From Caprella mutica (lineage: Eukaryota > Arthropoda > Malacostraca > Amphipoda > Caprellidae), in the NCBI GenBank assembly GCA_947561585.1, contig CANNZV010000338.1, forward strand, positions 248,024-312,023: 64,000 nt of DNA, in the 5' to 3' direction. The notes beneath the pieces were generated by a model. The model made no database searches. It saw only the letters and a program-made list of their open reading frames with translations, and was not told the DNA's origin. Below, piece by piece: positions 11,801-22,920 of the stretch. Position 1 is the stretch's first letter. Each line of letters opens with the position of its first letter. The translations under genes and the position numbers were made by a program.

Positions 11801-12660
11801 ATATAAATATTTAAATAAATGAATTAATGAATTCTAACGTTCATATAAATAAATACAACGTTCACTAAAAAAGATAAAGTTTCAAACACTGGGACCACGT
11901 GGTAAATAAACACATTGCAAACGTGTTTCAAGCAACTTTCTGCCTGAAAAAACTGTGAGTATGTTTTGTCAAAGAAGTACTACATATTAATAACCAAGTG
12001 ACTGCATGAGAGGAAATGAAGAACAAGTTTGAAACAAGTTTAACCGGATTGATCGAGATGGCACTCAAGTGTTTGACTGGACAAACAATACAAGTTTCAA
12101 ACATTACAGGTTTTCTCAATAAACCAGATTTTAAGAGTAAACTAGACAAAATAATGATTGTTTTTATTAGTAAAATTTATCCTCAATTGAATGTTGATGT
12201 GTGATAAAATTTTATCAGATTTTACAAAGAGTTATTCTAGTTTTTGGCCAAGGTCGAATTGAACAGGTTGTGAGTGTTAGTTCGTATGTACGTACAGACA
12301 GGTTTATTCGTTATGCAAAAATAACGGCAGGGAAATGTAAACAAAATGAATGATTAGGAGAAAGTGAATGAAAAATATCTGATTGAGGTTGACTATCATT
12401 TTTAAATTAGATAATTAATAGTAACTATTTTGAACTCATGATCTAATTATAGTTAATTTGATCATTTTAGCATGTTGGTCTTATTAAAATAAAAAATATC
12501 ATTTAAAATAACAATGATAAATAAATTTAATAAATGAAAAAAAAATCACCAACAATTTTTTAATCTACATAATTGGCAATAAAATAATTTCCATTTTTCT
12601 TTATTATATGACAATAATGTTATTACGATTGAAACGATTCATAAACGGGATATTCATTTA
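11801..12660. other. Spacer with two weak overlapping open frames
   Basis: A 62-codon plus frame (12016-12204, ATG start preceded by GAGGAA, in-frame TGA just upstream at 12007) overlaps a 73-codon minus frame. The plus frame has mixed codon use but no recognised domain, and the near-repeat ACAAGTTTGAAACAAGTTT explains part of it. I do not call a gene. The rest is AT-rich. Confidence 0.4.
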
Positions 12661-12748
12661 TTAAGAGGTTATTTAAACTCAACGTTGAAGGATTAGAAAA
12701 AAATTCCATTTTCCCATATCGATGAAATGAGTTTAAATAACCTCTTGA
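12661..12748 (+). repeat. Short foldback (20-bp arms)
   Basis: The left arm AAGAGGTTATTTAAACTCA and the right arm TGAGTTTAAATAACCTCTT are perfect reverse complements, separated by about 47 bp. This could be a small MITE or the residue of one. Confidence 0.8.
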
Positions 12749-12810
12749 TAAAAGTAAAGTAATTACATGAGTTAAATCAGCTGTTACCTACTCTAGTTTT
12801 AATATAGTCT

Positions 12811-12990
12811 TTGTTATGAATTATCGGTCGGTTTCACATCTTCGGTTATATAAGATTTATTTTTCATATATTTATTTTTTATTTTAATTGATACATGATC
12901 ATGGTTAACAAATAAAATTAAATAATAAATATCATATATTTTTTCTCTTATATGACCGAAGATGTGAAACTGACTGATAATTCGTAACTA
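12811..12990 (+). mobile_element. MITE with ~43-bp terminal inverted repeats
   Basis: The left end includes GTTATGAATTATCGGTCGGT then TTCACATCTTCGGTTATATA; the right end is its reverse complement with few mismatches (GACCGAAGATGTGAAACTGA, CTGATAATTCGTAAC). The middle is AT-rich and partly palindromic around ATGATCAT. No ORF. The superfamily is not clear from the ends alone. Confidence 0.8.
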
Positions 12991-13151
12991 TCGATACTAT
13001 TAACTCTATGAGTATTCCCTATATTTTTTCCCAGTAACAGGCTAAAACTGAAAGTGGTTAATCTAGCAGACTTGGAAAAGGATCAATGGACATAGCAGAG
13101 TATGACAAACTGGATTGTAGACTGGTGATAGACTAGGTGAGTACTGAGGTA

Positions 13152-13535
13152 CCCAGGCAACCATGACACATTGTGCCAACATGGGCACTAGATAGTAAGA
13201 TGGGCAAGAGATGGCAGACTGAAAAGTAGCCTAGAAATTACATGGGGATAATGTGGTTTTCCATTCTCATGGAATGTTCCTTGTGAGAAGGTTGGTTCAA
13301 TGTGGCGAATCCATCCCATTGAATTGTCATATAGGCCCAACATGATTAATATATAGAGTATCAATATTATATGGCTGAAACTTGATTAACGTATTGACAA
13401 CATCTTGGGCGAAGATGGTTTCAACATAACAGCCCATTCTGTCACCATATTGGCCCATTTTGAAAAGAAACACATTACCAATACGATTTGTCAACCTAGT
13501 GCCCACATGGGCCCCATTAACTTATGTTACTTGGG
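13152..13535 (+). mobile_element. TA-flanked MITE-like element, 384 bp
   Basis: The left end CCCAGGCAACCATGACACAT with CATGGGCACTAG is matched in reverse at the right end (CTAGTGCCCACATGGGCCCC ... GTTACTTGGG). TA dinucleotides directly flank both ends (13150-13151 and 13536-13537). The interior is unique, with no coding potential. TA flanks fit a Tc1/mariner-type target duplication, but the termini are diverged. Confidence 0.65.
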
Positions 13536-13654
13536 TATAAGAAGAAGTAATGAGTATAGCTTTTTATATTTTTTTTAGGTATCGAATGGTTCACCATTTT
13601 AGATCATACCATTTTTCTTAACTTTTTATATTATTTTATATCCGTGAACCTCTT

Positions 13655-14000
13655 AATCTTCCATGGCCCCACCGTAACTTTCTCAAAATCTTCTATGCCC
13701 CCACCAAAACTTTCTCATAATCTTCTATGCCTCCACCATAACTTTCTCAAAATCTTCTATGACCCCACCATAACTTTCTCAAAATCTTCTATGCCTCCGC
13801 CAAAACTTTTCAATAATCTTCTATGGCCCCACCATAACTTTATAACAATCTTCTATGACCCCACCATAACATTGTCATAATCTTTTATGCCCCCACCATA
13901 ACTTTCTCATAATCTTCTATGCCCCCACCATAACTTTCTCAAAATCTTCTATGACCCCACCATAACATTGTCATAATCTTCTATGACCCCACGATAACAT
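13655..14000 (-). repeat. 32-bp tandem array of the dispersed motif, about 11 copies
   Basis: On the plus strand the unit reads CTTCTATGGCCCCACCATAA followed by CTTTCTCAAAAT. Its reverse complement is the dispersed GTTATGGTGGGGCCATAGAA motif. Units vary at the GGCC/CCCC/CTCC position and at CTTTCTC versus CATTGTC. The open plus frame 13644-13880 is a by-product. Confidence 0.93.
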
Positions 14001-14390
14001 TCCCACTACACTTTAAATATGTTCTATCACTTATATTCAATTAATCGAATTCTTTTAGCGAGTAAAAGTCAATCGTTAAAATAATTTCTTAGTAACTATA
14101 ACTTCAAGTTTTTTCCTCTGCCCAAGAAAAAAAAACAGCAATTATATTGCACTTTAAAGATCTTGATAATTTATAAGTGGAGTAATTATCACCATAATTA
14201 ATATCACTATAACTATCATCACTATAATTAATATCAATAATACTCTAAAAACATAATCATTAACAAGGTTTATTGGTAATTAAAGTAACTTTATTATAGT
14301 TTGGGATATATTGAAACTATTAGATAGTTTTACATGTACCAATTGGTACGTATATACTGTGTTTAAAATGTACTGATTTACAGTTATAGT
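14001..14390. other. AT-rich spacer
   Basis: A short degenerate stretch of ATAATTAATATCACTATAA-like repeats lies at about 14185-14245. No gene signal. Confidence 0.5.
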
Positions 14391-15016
14391 TAATAATCAG
14401 TTTGGAATTTGATAATCAGTTTATTCATTAATAATCAGTTTATTCATTAATAATCAGTTTAATCATTGATAATCAGTTTAATCATTAATAATCAGTTTAT
14501 TCATTAACAATCAGTTTATTCATTAATAATCAGTTTATTCATTAATAATCAGTTTATTCATTAATAATCAGTTTATTCATTAATTATCAGTTTATTCATT
14601 AATAATCAGTTTATTCATTAATAATCAGTTTAATCAATAATAATCAGTTTATTCATTAATAATCAGTTTATTCATTAATAATCAGTTTATTCATTAATAA
14701 TCGGTTTATTCATTAATAATCAGTTTATTCATTAATAATCGGTTTATTCATTAATAATCAGTTTAATCATCAATAACAAATTTAATCATTAATAATCAGT
14801 TTATTCATTAATAATCAGTTTATTCATTAATAATCAGTTTAATCAGTTTATTCATTAATAATCAGTTTAATCAGTTTATTCATTAATAATCAGTTTATTC
14901 ATTAATAATCAGTTTATTCACTAATAATCACTTTATTCACTAATAATCAGTTTATTCATTAATAATCAGAATAATCATCAATAATCAGTTTAATCATCGA
15001 TAATCATTTTAATCAG
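14391..15016 (+). repeat. 19-bp tandem array, about 33 copies
   Basis: The unit is TAATAATCAGTTTATTCAT (19 bp) with TTTAATCAT, ATCGG and CTAATAATCAC variants. Two copies near 14840-14880 carry a 10-bp insertion (AATCAGTTTA), a local duplication within the unit. Confidence 0.96.
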
Positions 15017-15974
15017 CCCCCACTTATGCAGATTATTTATTAGCTATAATCACTCTACGCTAAGTGATAGATGTGGACGGGGATAAATAAGAAATTTTAC
15101 CGTTATTTTTCATAGAATTGATAAGGGAGCAATGTTACAACACCAAGAAATGAGAAAATAAAGAATAGTTTGAATAATTGAAGATATATTTTAAAAATGT
15201 ATAAATTTTTAATTTTTAATATATTTACAAAATGTGGTTAAAAGGGAAGCTTATAGTTGTAGCTTCATCCTAAGCAACGTTATTAAATATATCTTTGACG
15301 GTGTATTTTACTATACTATCTATACGCTAAAAGAAAAAAATAACTAAATGACAATCCAAAATACCATTGGAAATCTTAATGGGAATTTATTGCATCCGAA
15401 CACATTTGCTATCACTAAGACCATTTTCCCTAAGTAATTTAACTAACTATCGCCTTTATTAGCAGTGGTATTAATTATAGTGGAAGAATTATCGTAAGTA
15501 AGTCTGTTGAAAAATTGAAATGGATTCTAAAAGAAATAAATCATAACTAGAAATTAAAAAAAATACTGTCAATGTGATATATTGAATTAAATAAAACTGG
15601 AAAGAATAAATAATTTTTGAATAAAGAAATTAATTTACTTGTTTAGACGTTGAAAAATATCTATAAATTATCCGTTCAATTTAGACGTAGAAAATTTTAC
15701 ATTTGGATAATTTACAAGATTTAAAATAAAGATAAATGAACAGACAGATTTAGACGCAAAAGTTAAATAATATTAGACGAAATGAAATGTTAGACTAAAT
15801 GAAACATATTGGACGTTGACATGTATAATTGTATATGCTTAAAAGATTTAGACGTAGAAAAATTTATGAAAAAGGATATATAAAAGTAGAGAAGTAAATA
15901 TTCCTCATAAGATGTAAACGTCGCCCCAAAGCTTTTGTTCATCTTTTAGTTCATATTGCAAGTTGTTCAAGTTA
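15017..15974. other. AT-rich spacer with scattered TTTAGACGT motifs
   Basis: Between 15645 and 15865 the motif TTAGACG followed by an A-rich tail recurs irregularly about seven times (for example TTTAGACGTAGAAAA at 15680 and 15848). It may be a very old, decayed minisatellite. No gene signal. Confidence 0.5.
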
Positions 15975-16172
15975 TCAGCTTTCTTTTTCGGTCTCCTTAA
16001 GTATCAACTGGAAGAGTTTTCTATCTGATCTATTCCTAATTGTTCTGTATTGCTTGGGGAGAACAAAACACAAATAAATAACTGAAATAGTCGGCAAAAT
16101 AAATACAAAAATAACTGGGAGGTAGTTAGGTAGATACTCTGAAGAGTTTAAACCACAGTAATCGGCTATCAT
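15975..16172 (-). CDS. Possible exon or micropeptide with one membrane segment
   Basis: This is the only frame in the window with gene-like composition outside repeats. From the ATG at 16172 it encodes 65 residues ending in TGA. Residues about 18-42 (from LPVIFVFILPTISVIYLCF) form a hydrophobic membrane-spanning segment, followed by a basic tail with KQYRTIRNRSDRK and an acidic-basic end (KETEKES), consistent with a positive-inside single-pass topology. Codon use is mixed, including GCC, ACC, CTC and CCC, unlike the AT-rich flanks. A TTTATAAA box-like string precedes the ATG by about 15 bases on that strand, and CTTCAG at 16144-16139 could be a splice acceptor if this is a terminal exon. No family recognised; chance remains a real alternative. 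Confidence 0.25.
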   Translation of the reverse strand: MIADYCGLNSSEYLPNYLPVIFVFILPTISVIYLCFVLPKQYRTIRNRSDRKLFQLILKETEKES

Positions 16173-17650
16173 ATTCACCAATTTATAAAGTAAGATATAT
16201 TACAAGAAATATACTTTTAAAAACAATGTATTTCATTGAAAAAATACATCAATAAAAAAATAATAAACTTGTTTCATAAATTCATTGTGAAACAATTGTT
16301 CGCAATCCAAGAGAGAGAAATATGGAAGGTTCACCCCATTTGTTCTCCTATAACCCCACCATAAATAATCAGGTGAAGAAATGAAGTAACTATAAACAGT
16401 AGGTCAAGTGCCTTTTGTATTTCCAATTAAAATTAACAACACCATTACAAAGAATATATCTTAAAAAAAGAACAAATAATAAGAATTGATGGCATTCTAA
16501 CAGCATTCTTTTCATTTATAATTCAAGCTAAAAACTAAACCTCCGTCATGAGTTTAAACATTTCTAAAGAATAATAACCGTAAACCCCATGTATTTTATT
16601 TATTCTATCGTAGCACCTCGCATTAAAGTGGGAGTAACCTGTGTACTAATGTAAATAACTCGCAAAAACTAATTGAAAAAGACTCGTTAAATTCTATTAA
16701 TGTTCATGCCTTCAATTTTATCGCCGCTGATTAACTACTCTGAGAAATTTTCAGGAAATTCTTCTTCTACAAACTTTAAATCTTTGTGAATTGCTTCATA
16801 AAATACTGTTGGTTTATTGATGTCATTAGTAATTTAACAGTTAACTTATTAGACATAATTTACATAATTTATAGGGGATATTTCTTACTTTTTATATCAA
16901 CCGCAAGAAATATAAAATGTAAAACAATGTAGGTTACACAAATTACAATATTTGAACCTTTGGTATAAAATACGATTAAAGCTTTTGTCTTCTATTGCTT
17001 CTATTATATAAAATAAATCATATATATCTTCATGTATTTCTTTAATCAATTATTTTTTCTTCCATATACAATATCCGATACATCTTCATACCGGTACACA
17101 ATTAACCAACGTTATTGAACGATAACTCTAACACCAGAGATTAAGGGAATAGAGCTATGACAATTGTAGAATAGTCTAATGAGTGTTTCGTGCATCATAC
17201 ATTTGTAGATATTAACCATGTCTAATGTGACAAATAGCACAAAATAACATTGTATAAAGACATCAAAAGGACCTTTTCACTGCACTAATGTTGAAATGTT
17301 GTTTCTCTACGCTTCATTATGATACAGTTATCCTTCAATGAAAATTTTCAATTTTCTCTAACAGAAAATTTATCTTTTTAATGAATTTTTTTATCTCTCT
17401 AAAGAAAAAATAATCATTCTAACATTCGCTTTGATTTAAAAAAATTCTAACCCAAAAAATCGGAAGCAAGTACAAACATTTGTTGTGACATTCAGCCACT
17501 GAAATCAGTCCTTACTAATTAGCCACAACATTGATTTAGTGGCAGTTTTGAGTCGGCAAAAACGCTCTCTTTTATTAGAGGTGGCAGAGTTAGCAGTTCC
17601 AGGCATGTAATTACTGCCATGCGCGTCCCTAAAATGAGCAGCAATGACAG
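16173..17650. other. AT-rich spacer without a recognised gene
   Basis: A half copy of the dispersed motif (CTATAACCCCACCATAA) lies at about 16348-16366. An imperfect hairpin with GCCACTGAAATCA and TGATTTAGTGGC arms lies at about 17495-17545. Nothing else seen. Confidence 0.5.
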
Positions 17651-18329
17651 TAGGGAGTTATGGTGAGTGATAAGGAGTTATGGTGAGTGATAGGGAGTTA
17701 TGGTGAGTAATAGGGAGTTATGATGAGTGATAAGGAGTTATGGTGAGTAATAGGGAGTTATGATGAGTGATAGGGAGTTATAGTGAGTGATAGGGAGTTA
17801 TGGTGAGTGATAGGGAGTTATGGTGAGTGATAGGGAGTTATGGTGAGTGATAGGGAGTTATGGTGAGTGATAGGGAGTTATGGTGAGTAATAGGGAGTTA
17901 TGGTGAGTGATAGGGAGTTATGGTGAGTGATAAGGAGTTATGGTGAGTGATAGGGAGTTATGGTGAGTGATAGGGAGTTATGGTGAGTGATAGGGAGTTA
18001 TGGTGAGTGATAGGGAGTTATGGTGAGTGATAGGGAGTTATGGTGAGTGATAGGGAGTTATGGTGAGTGATAGGGAGTTATGGTGAGTAATAGGGAGTTA
18101 TGGTGAGTGATGGAGAGTTATGGTGAGTGATAGGGAGTTATGGTGAGTGATAGGGAGTTATGGTGAGTGATAGGGAGTTATGGTGAGTGATAGGGAGTTA
18201 TGGTGAGTGATAGGGAGTTATGGTGAGTGATAGGGAGTTATGGTGAGTGATAGGGAGTTATGGTGAGTGATGGAGAGTATTGATGAGTGATAGGGAGTTA
18301 TAGTGAGTGATGGAGAGTTATGGTGAGTA
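17651..18329 (+). repeat. 20-bp tandem array, about 34 copies
   Basis: The unit is AGGGAGTTATGGTGAGTGAT, highly homogeneous, with TAAGGAG, GAGTAAT, TTATGATG and TGGAGAG variants mainly near the two ends. GAGTTATGGTG is shared with the dispersed motif at 3430 and 39287, so this array may derive from it. Confidence 0.97.
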
Positions 18330-19637
18330 GAGTGATATATTTGAATGAATATTTTAATTCTTTTAGATTTTTTTGATAGAATTTTTAATTTGAACTACCT
18401 AAAAATTTTAATTTAGAAATCTTAAATTTTAATAAAGGAAATATTAAATTACAACTTTATATTATCAAATCTTAAGTAATATCTATTTAAATTTTATATT
18501 CAAAAATATTTGCAAAAATATTGATAGTTAATTAACCTATGTACAAAAATATAATATTTTCGTTAAAACAATCAATAAATGCTCATAATCCTACATCTTC
18601 CCTTTAAATAAATAAAATTTCAAATTATTAAATATTTATATACATTTTTAATGAAATACATATATATTTAATGATACTATTTATTAATATTTAATGATAA
18701 TAAACATAATATGTGATACAAGACATGAAATTTCGTGGCTCATTTTACCGTGCAATATTTCCTTAACATTGTCAATTATAAGTAAATAATTATACCTTCA
18801 AATAAATAAAGCTCAAATTAATTAAGGAATTGAAGACTATTATTCATATGTCAGATATGTCAGAGTATGCCAAAGATATGTTCGTTCTGAAGACTGATCA
18901 CCATACTATCAAATTACTATCTGATAGTTATTCTAGCTGTTAATAAAAACATAAACTAACTAACAGTCGCCAGTAAATTTTGGCAGAGGAGAAATCGCAT
19001 TTTTTCGCTCTTAAAAATCTCTATAAACATATTGTGGAAACTCTTTTTTACTGAAGGAATCCTTTAACTTGCATTATATGTTGAATTGAAACTAGAAATT
19101 GAATTTCGTTAAAACACTACAATTTATGTAAAATTTTTAATTAAAATTGTCAGATTAAAATGATAAAAAATTCAATATGAATAAATAAATATAACTGCAT
19201 ACATGTGATGATTATTGTTTTCAGGATTAAAATAGTATCTAGAAATAGAGTTTATTTTTCAATTCAAGAAAATTTGACAATAAACACTATGCATTAATAT
19301 AACACTAAATAATTGATACGAAATATAAATAATTTAGTGATGATTACAATATTTAGAACAAAAATCAAAACAAAAAAAAAACATGATCAAATCTTAAATT
19401 TTTAAACTATAAGAACGTAAAAACAAAAGAATAATAAATTCATTTCTTTCTGCAATCATTATACTCAGTGGCATGAATGCAGGTGGAAATAATCTGCTTG
19501 CAGTCCAGCTGTGGACAACACACTGCACTTTAACTGGCAAAAGTGCATAGCAACACAAGAAAACCTGGTCACAATGCAAGGACAGGCTGCAGAATGGCAA
19601 AGGTTGCGCTATATTGAAGCATGCAGTCAATGAGACG
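18330..19637. other. AT-rich DNA without a recognised gene
   Basis: Long A/T stretches with no repeat structure. The minus frame 19394-19630 (starting near the 11-bp array) has no recognisable domain. Confidence 0.5.
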
Positions 19638-19836
19638 ATATTGTGGGAATAGTGAGGGAATAGTGAGGGAATATTGTGGGAATAGTGAGGGAATAGTGAG
19701 GGAATATTGTGGGAATAGTGAGGGAATAGTGAGGGAATAGTGAGGGAATATTGAGGGAATAGTGAGAGAATAGTGAGGGAATATTGAGGGAATAGTGAGG
19801 GAATATTGAGGGAATGTGAGGAAATAGTGAGGGAAT
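19638..19836 (+). repeat. 11-bp tandem array, about 18 copies
   Basis: The unit is AATAGTGAGGG with AATATTGTGGG and AATATTGAGGG variants (11 bp). Two minus frames stay open across it, giving an 11-residue Ile-Pro-Ser-Leu-Phe-Pro periodic peptide every 33 bp. This is expected when no unit frame carries a stop. Confidence 0.95.
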
Positions 19837-20424
19837 CTTCGGAACTTGTTTATCCATTTCACATTTTCAACCATATCTTTACTGTACATCCTCAATAAAT
19901 AAAATCTCTTTTCCTCACTTGATTGAGCACGAAAATACTTTAAAATGCACCCATTCGTTTATACGCCAGTGCTATGTTCATGCCATTACCTGAGATTTTG
20001 ATCAATTACTTTAGTATCCGAGAGAACAAAAAATGTTATAAACAGCTGACCTCTCGCACTGTCTAATATAGTGGCCATTAGAATCACTCTTCTATTCTGG
20101 CATATCACTAAAGTTCAAGCTTTTTTTATCAACTTTTAAAGATTATTCTTAACTGCTCAAATAAATTCCTCATAGTTAAAGTGGAAGAATCATATTCACC
20201 ACAAAAGATTTTCCCAAGATGAGGATAGCACATTTATCTGTAATTTCAATTACATTTCAGTTGATTCGTAATAAGGACCGCGAAATCGTGACACCGATCA
20301 CGGAGACTTCTCTCTCACACGTGTGGGGCGTTTGACGGAAACCAATTACGAAGAACGGAGAGGGGGCGGACCTTAGAGGATGAATACACTTACTTGCTTT
20401 AAATGTTCGTCTGCATCGTCAGTA
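19837..20424. other. Spacer with a small GC-richer patch
   Basis: About 20270-20385 is richer in G+C (contains ACCGCGAAATCGTGACACCG and CACACGTGTGGGGCG) than its surroundings. It lacks an open frame or a recognised element. Confidence 0.45.
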
Positions 20425-20776
20425 CAGAGAACTGTTCTATAGTGGACTCCTTTATAGTGAACCCCTCTATAGTGAACTCCTCTATAGTGAACTCCTCTAT
20501 AATGAACCCCTCTATAGTGAACTCCTCTATAATGAACTCCTCTATAGTGAACTCCTCTATAGTGAACCCCTCTATAGTGAACTCCTCTATAATGAACCCC
20601 TCTATAGTGAACTCCTCTATAGTGAACTCCTCTATAGTGAACTCCTCTATAGTGAACTCCTCTATAGTGAATGTAGAGTCATGAGTAAGGAAGTAGCCTG
20701 AATAGTGAACACATTTTTTTAGTCGGGGTAGTTCTCTTACTCATGACTCTACATTCATTATAGACGAGTTCTACTG
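20425..20776 (+). mobile_element. Palindromic pogo-like MITE, copy b, with expanded left terminus
   Basis: The left end is CAGAGAACTGTTCTATAGTG and the right end AGACGAGTTCTACTG, flanked by TA at 20423-20424 and 20777-20778. Subterminal TGTAGAGTCATGAGTAAG (20671) pairs with CTTACTCATGACTCTACA (20737). The central palindrome seen in copies c and d is missing. The left inverted repeat has been expanded into about 16 copies of a 15-bp unit (see next entry), making this the longest copy. Confidence 0.87.
20437..20671 (+). repeat. 15-bp minisatellite inside the MITE terminus
   Basis: The unit is TATAGTGAACTCCTC (15 bp), about 16 copies, with TATAATGAAC and AACCCC variants. The unit equals the terminal repeat of the MITE (CTCCTCTATAGTGAA in copies a, c and d). 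The open plus frame 20403-20684 (Val-Asn-Ser-Ser-Ile repeats) follows from the 15-bp period. Confidence 0.95.
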
Positions 20777-20778
20777 TA

Positions 20779-21845
20779 TAAAGAAAATAGTAAATTTCAC
20801 CATTTAGAATTCCTATATCAAACCAAAATAGTTATTTTTTAGAAATCTGAGTGTACGAAATGTTACTCTCATTTGAATAAACATGTTCTTATTATTAAGG
20901 CGTTTTCTTTTTTACATGAAATGTAGATCATTAAAAAATGCTTGGAAAGGAGTTCCTTACTTTTTTGAACCTGATTAATGCAAAATTTCCCCGACGTCTG
21001 TGGGTGGAACATGTATAACGGTTTTCTGGGAGAGAAGTTACTTAAGTATTCCGTGGCAGGTTATACCTATTTCAATTATACCTCACACGAAGAAAGGCTA
21101 CGCATTAATTTAACTATCGTGAAAACATAAGGAACATTTTTGAAAGTAGTTTTTAGCAATAAAGCCAATTTTTTAATCATAGATTTACTAAATCAATAAA
21201 ACAAAATCTCCATCTGGCGACTAGGTTGACCTTAGTTTTCACTCATAGAAAGAGTTCCCAGGTACCTAGCACGTAACTCTTTATAATTCCACAGTGTATT
21301 AAAAACGCTGGTCCACCCATGCTTTAAAAAACAATTATATTCTCCATCATCGATGCAGATCCCCATGCATCATCCTACGTATACAGGAAAAAAATACCCA
21401 CAGAAACTGGCGCTTGACATGCATTCTGACTCGAACTCTTTATTATTGACCATTATTTGAAGGATTATAAAATAGTGTCTATCCTGTGCTGAGCTTTAGA
21501 AACAATTTATAAATTATTGAAGCGTGAAGAGCAAATAATTGAAAGCCTGCAGCTTAAAACAAATTCTAAGAGGCATCCCCATGTCAGTTACTATTGCAAG
21601 GTAACAGAAAAAAGTAAGTGGATTCGTTCTGGTTGGTGATTTGAAAATCCACTCCCAACGAAGAATGTTACATCAAACTTATTTATAATCGATAAATACG
21701 AACACGTAAAAATAGCTGCAAAAAATTAATGGCCATTTATATATAATCCTAGTGGCCGTGAATTCGATTTATAGTTACTGCTAATATTTCAGAAGGTTGC
21801 AATAGAAAAAAAAGAAGAATGGAAAAGGCATGAGATGAACATCAC
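20779..21845. other. AT-rich DNA without a recognised gene
   Basis: No repeat, hairpin or coding signal that I could support. Confidence 0.5.
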
Positions 21846-22000
21846 GGTACTCGGACACTTCATTAGGCTTTCAGTACTCGGAAAGTGGGTATTCAAATAG
21901 GTCATGTTAGGTCAATCAGTAATTTCTAAAGGTCAGATTAGATCATAACCTGTGGTAACACCCACTGTCCGAATATTATGAGTGTTCGAAAACTCTGACG
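21846..22000 (+). mobile_element. Foldback element (~70-bp inverted arms)
   Basis: The left half (GTACTCGGACACTTCATTAG, then ACTCGGAAAGTGGGTATTC, then AGGTCATG) is matched by the reverse complement of the right half (CATAACCTGTGG, ACACCCACTGTCCGAATATT, ATGAGTGTTCGAAAACTC). The two ACTCGGAAA/ATTCGGACA blocks and their outer partners align in order, so nearly the whole element is a long imperfect hairpin. No ORF; superfamily unknown. Confidence 0.7.
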
Positions 22001-22920
22001 TCACTTCATATTAAAGTATGAATGACGGTTCGAGTCTGTCATATCTTCCGGATTTAAAACTTGAAGAAATTGTTATTGAACCAGATCACTTTGGTTCTAT
22101 GATGAGAATTGGATCAGGGTTGGTAACTCTGACTGATTATGGCCTATATTACGGATTATACGCTCTGTTTCTTAATTGTTAATAGTAACCTATATATAAT
22201 AAATAGAAGTATATTATAGTATGGTTATTAGTAGTCTGTTTTAAACCAGAACTATAGTTACTCAATTATCATAGAATTTCGCATATTGATGATTCTCGAC
22301 CTTCAATAATTTCTACTCTAAATTACATTACAGAATTAATGCAACTACAAATATGCTCAATGAGGAAAAATATAAAACTCGGAATAGATAAGTCTGCCTG
22401 ATAAACGATAGCTACGCGGATGCGACCAAAATACGATGGAAATTGCGCAATGTTTCAAAGTATGGAGTACCTATACCATCATGCTTGAGTAAACAGAGCA
22501 TAGTTCAATAGTACTGCTAATAATTCCTCCTCATTTTTTGCCATGAAGATAATATTGAGACTCGCTGAAAGAATTATATATTTCACTGAAATAATTTTAC
22601 CCTTTACAGGTGATCGAGTATAAAAACTGTTTGGAGAATCGTGTAAGGGTCAGATAGAACTAAAAAACGAACACGTGCACTATACATTTAATAACCTGTC
22701 TGTGTTAGTTTTCTTAATTAGGTTTAGAACCTATTTTGCGTTTTAATCAATCAACGCCAGCAGTCAGAGAACCGTCATTGATCTCCTGTGATAAAACATC
22801 AAAGGAATCAAACATACAAATAGGCGTAGCTAGGATGTATATTCCTAATATTCCTATATTTGCTATATATTAGATTACTTATTGTTCCTAGCATTTTATA
22901 GTGTCATAATAAATGAGTCA
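22001..22920. other. AT-rich spacer
   Basis: No recognised gene. GGTTCGAGTCTG at 22027 resembles a tRNA B box but lacks a foldable tRNA around it. Confidence 0.5.

Noticed and set aside
12016..12204. 62-codon plus frame with ATG and acceptable codon mix
   Set aside because: No recognised domain, overlapped by a longer minus frame, and of a size expected by chance.
19569..19895. Minus frames with a Pro/Phe/Leu/Ser 11-residue repeat
   Set aside because: Produced by the 11-bp array in more than one frame at once.
22020..22045. GGTTCGAGTCTG, resembling a B box
   Set aside because: No tRNA fold around it.
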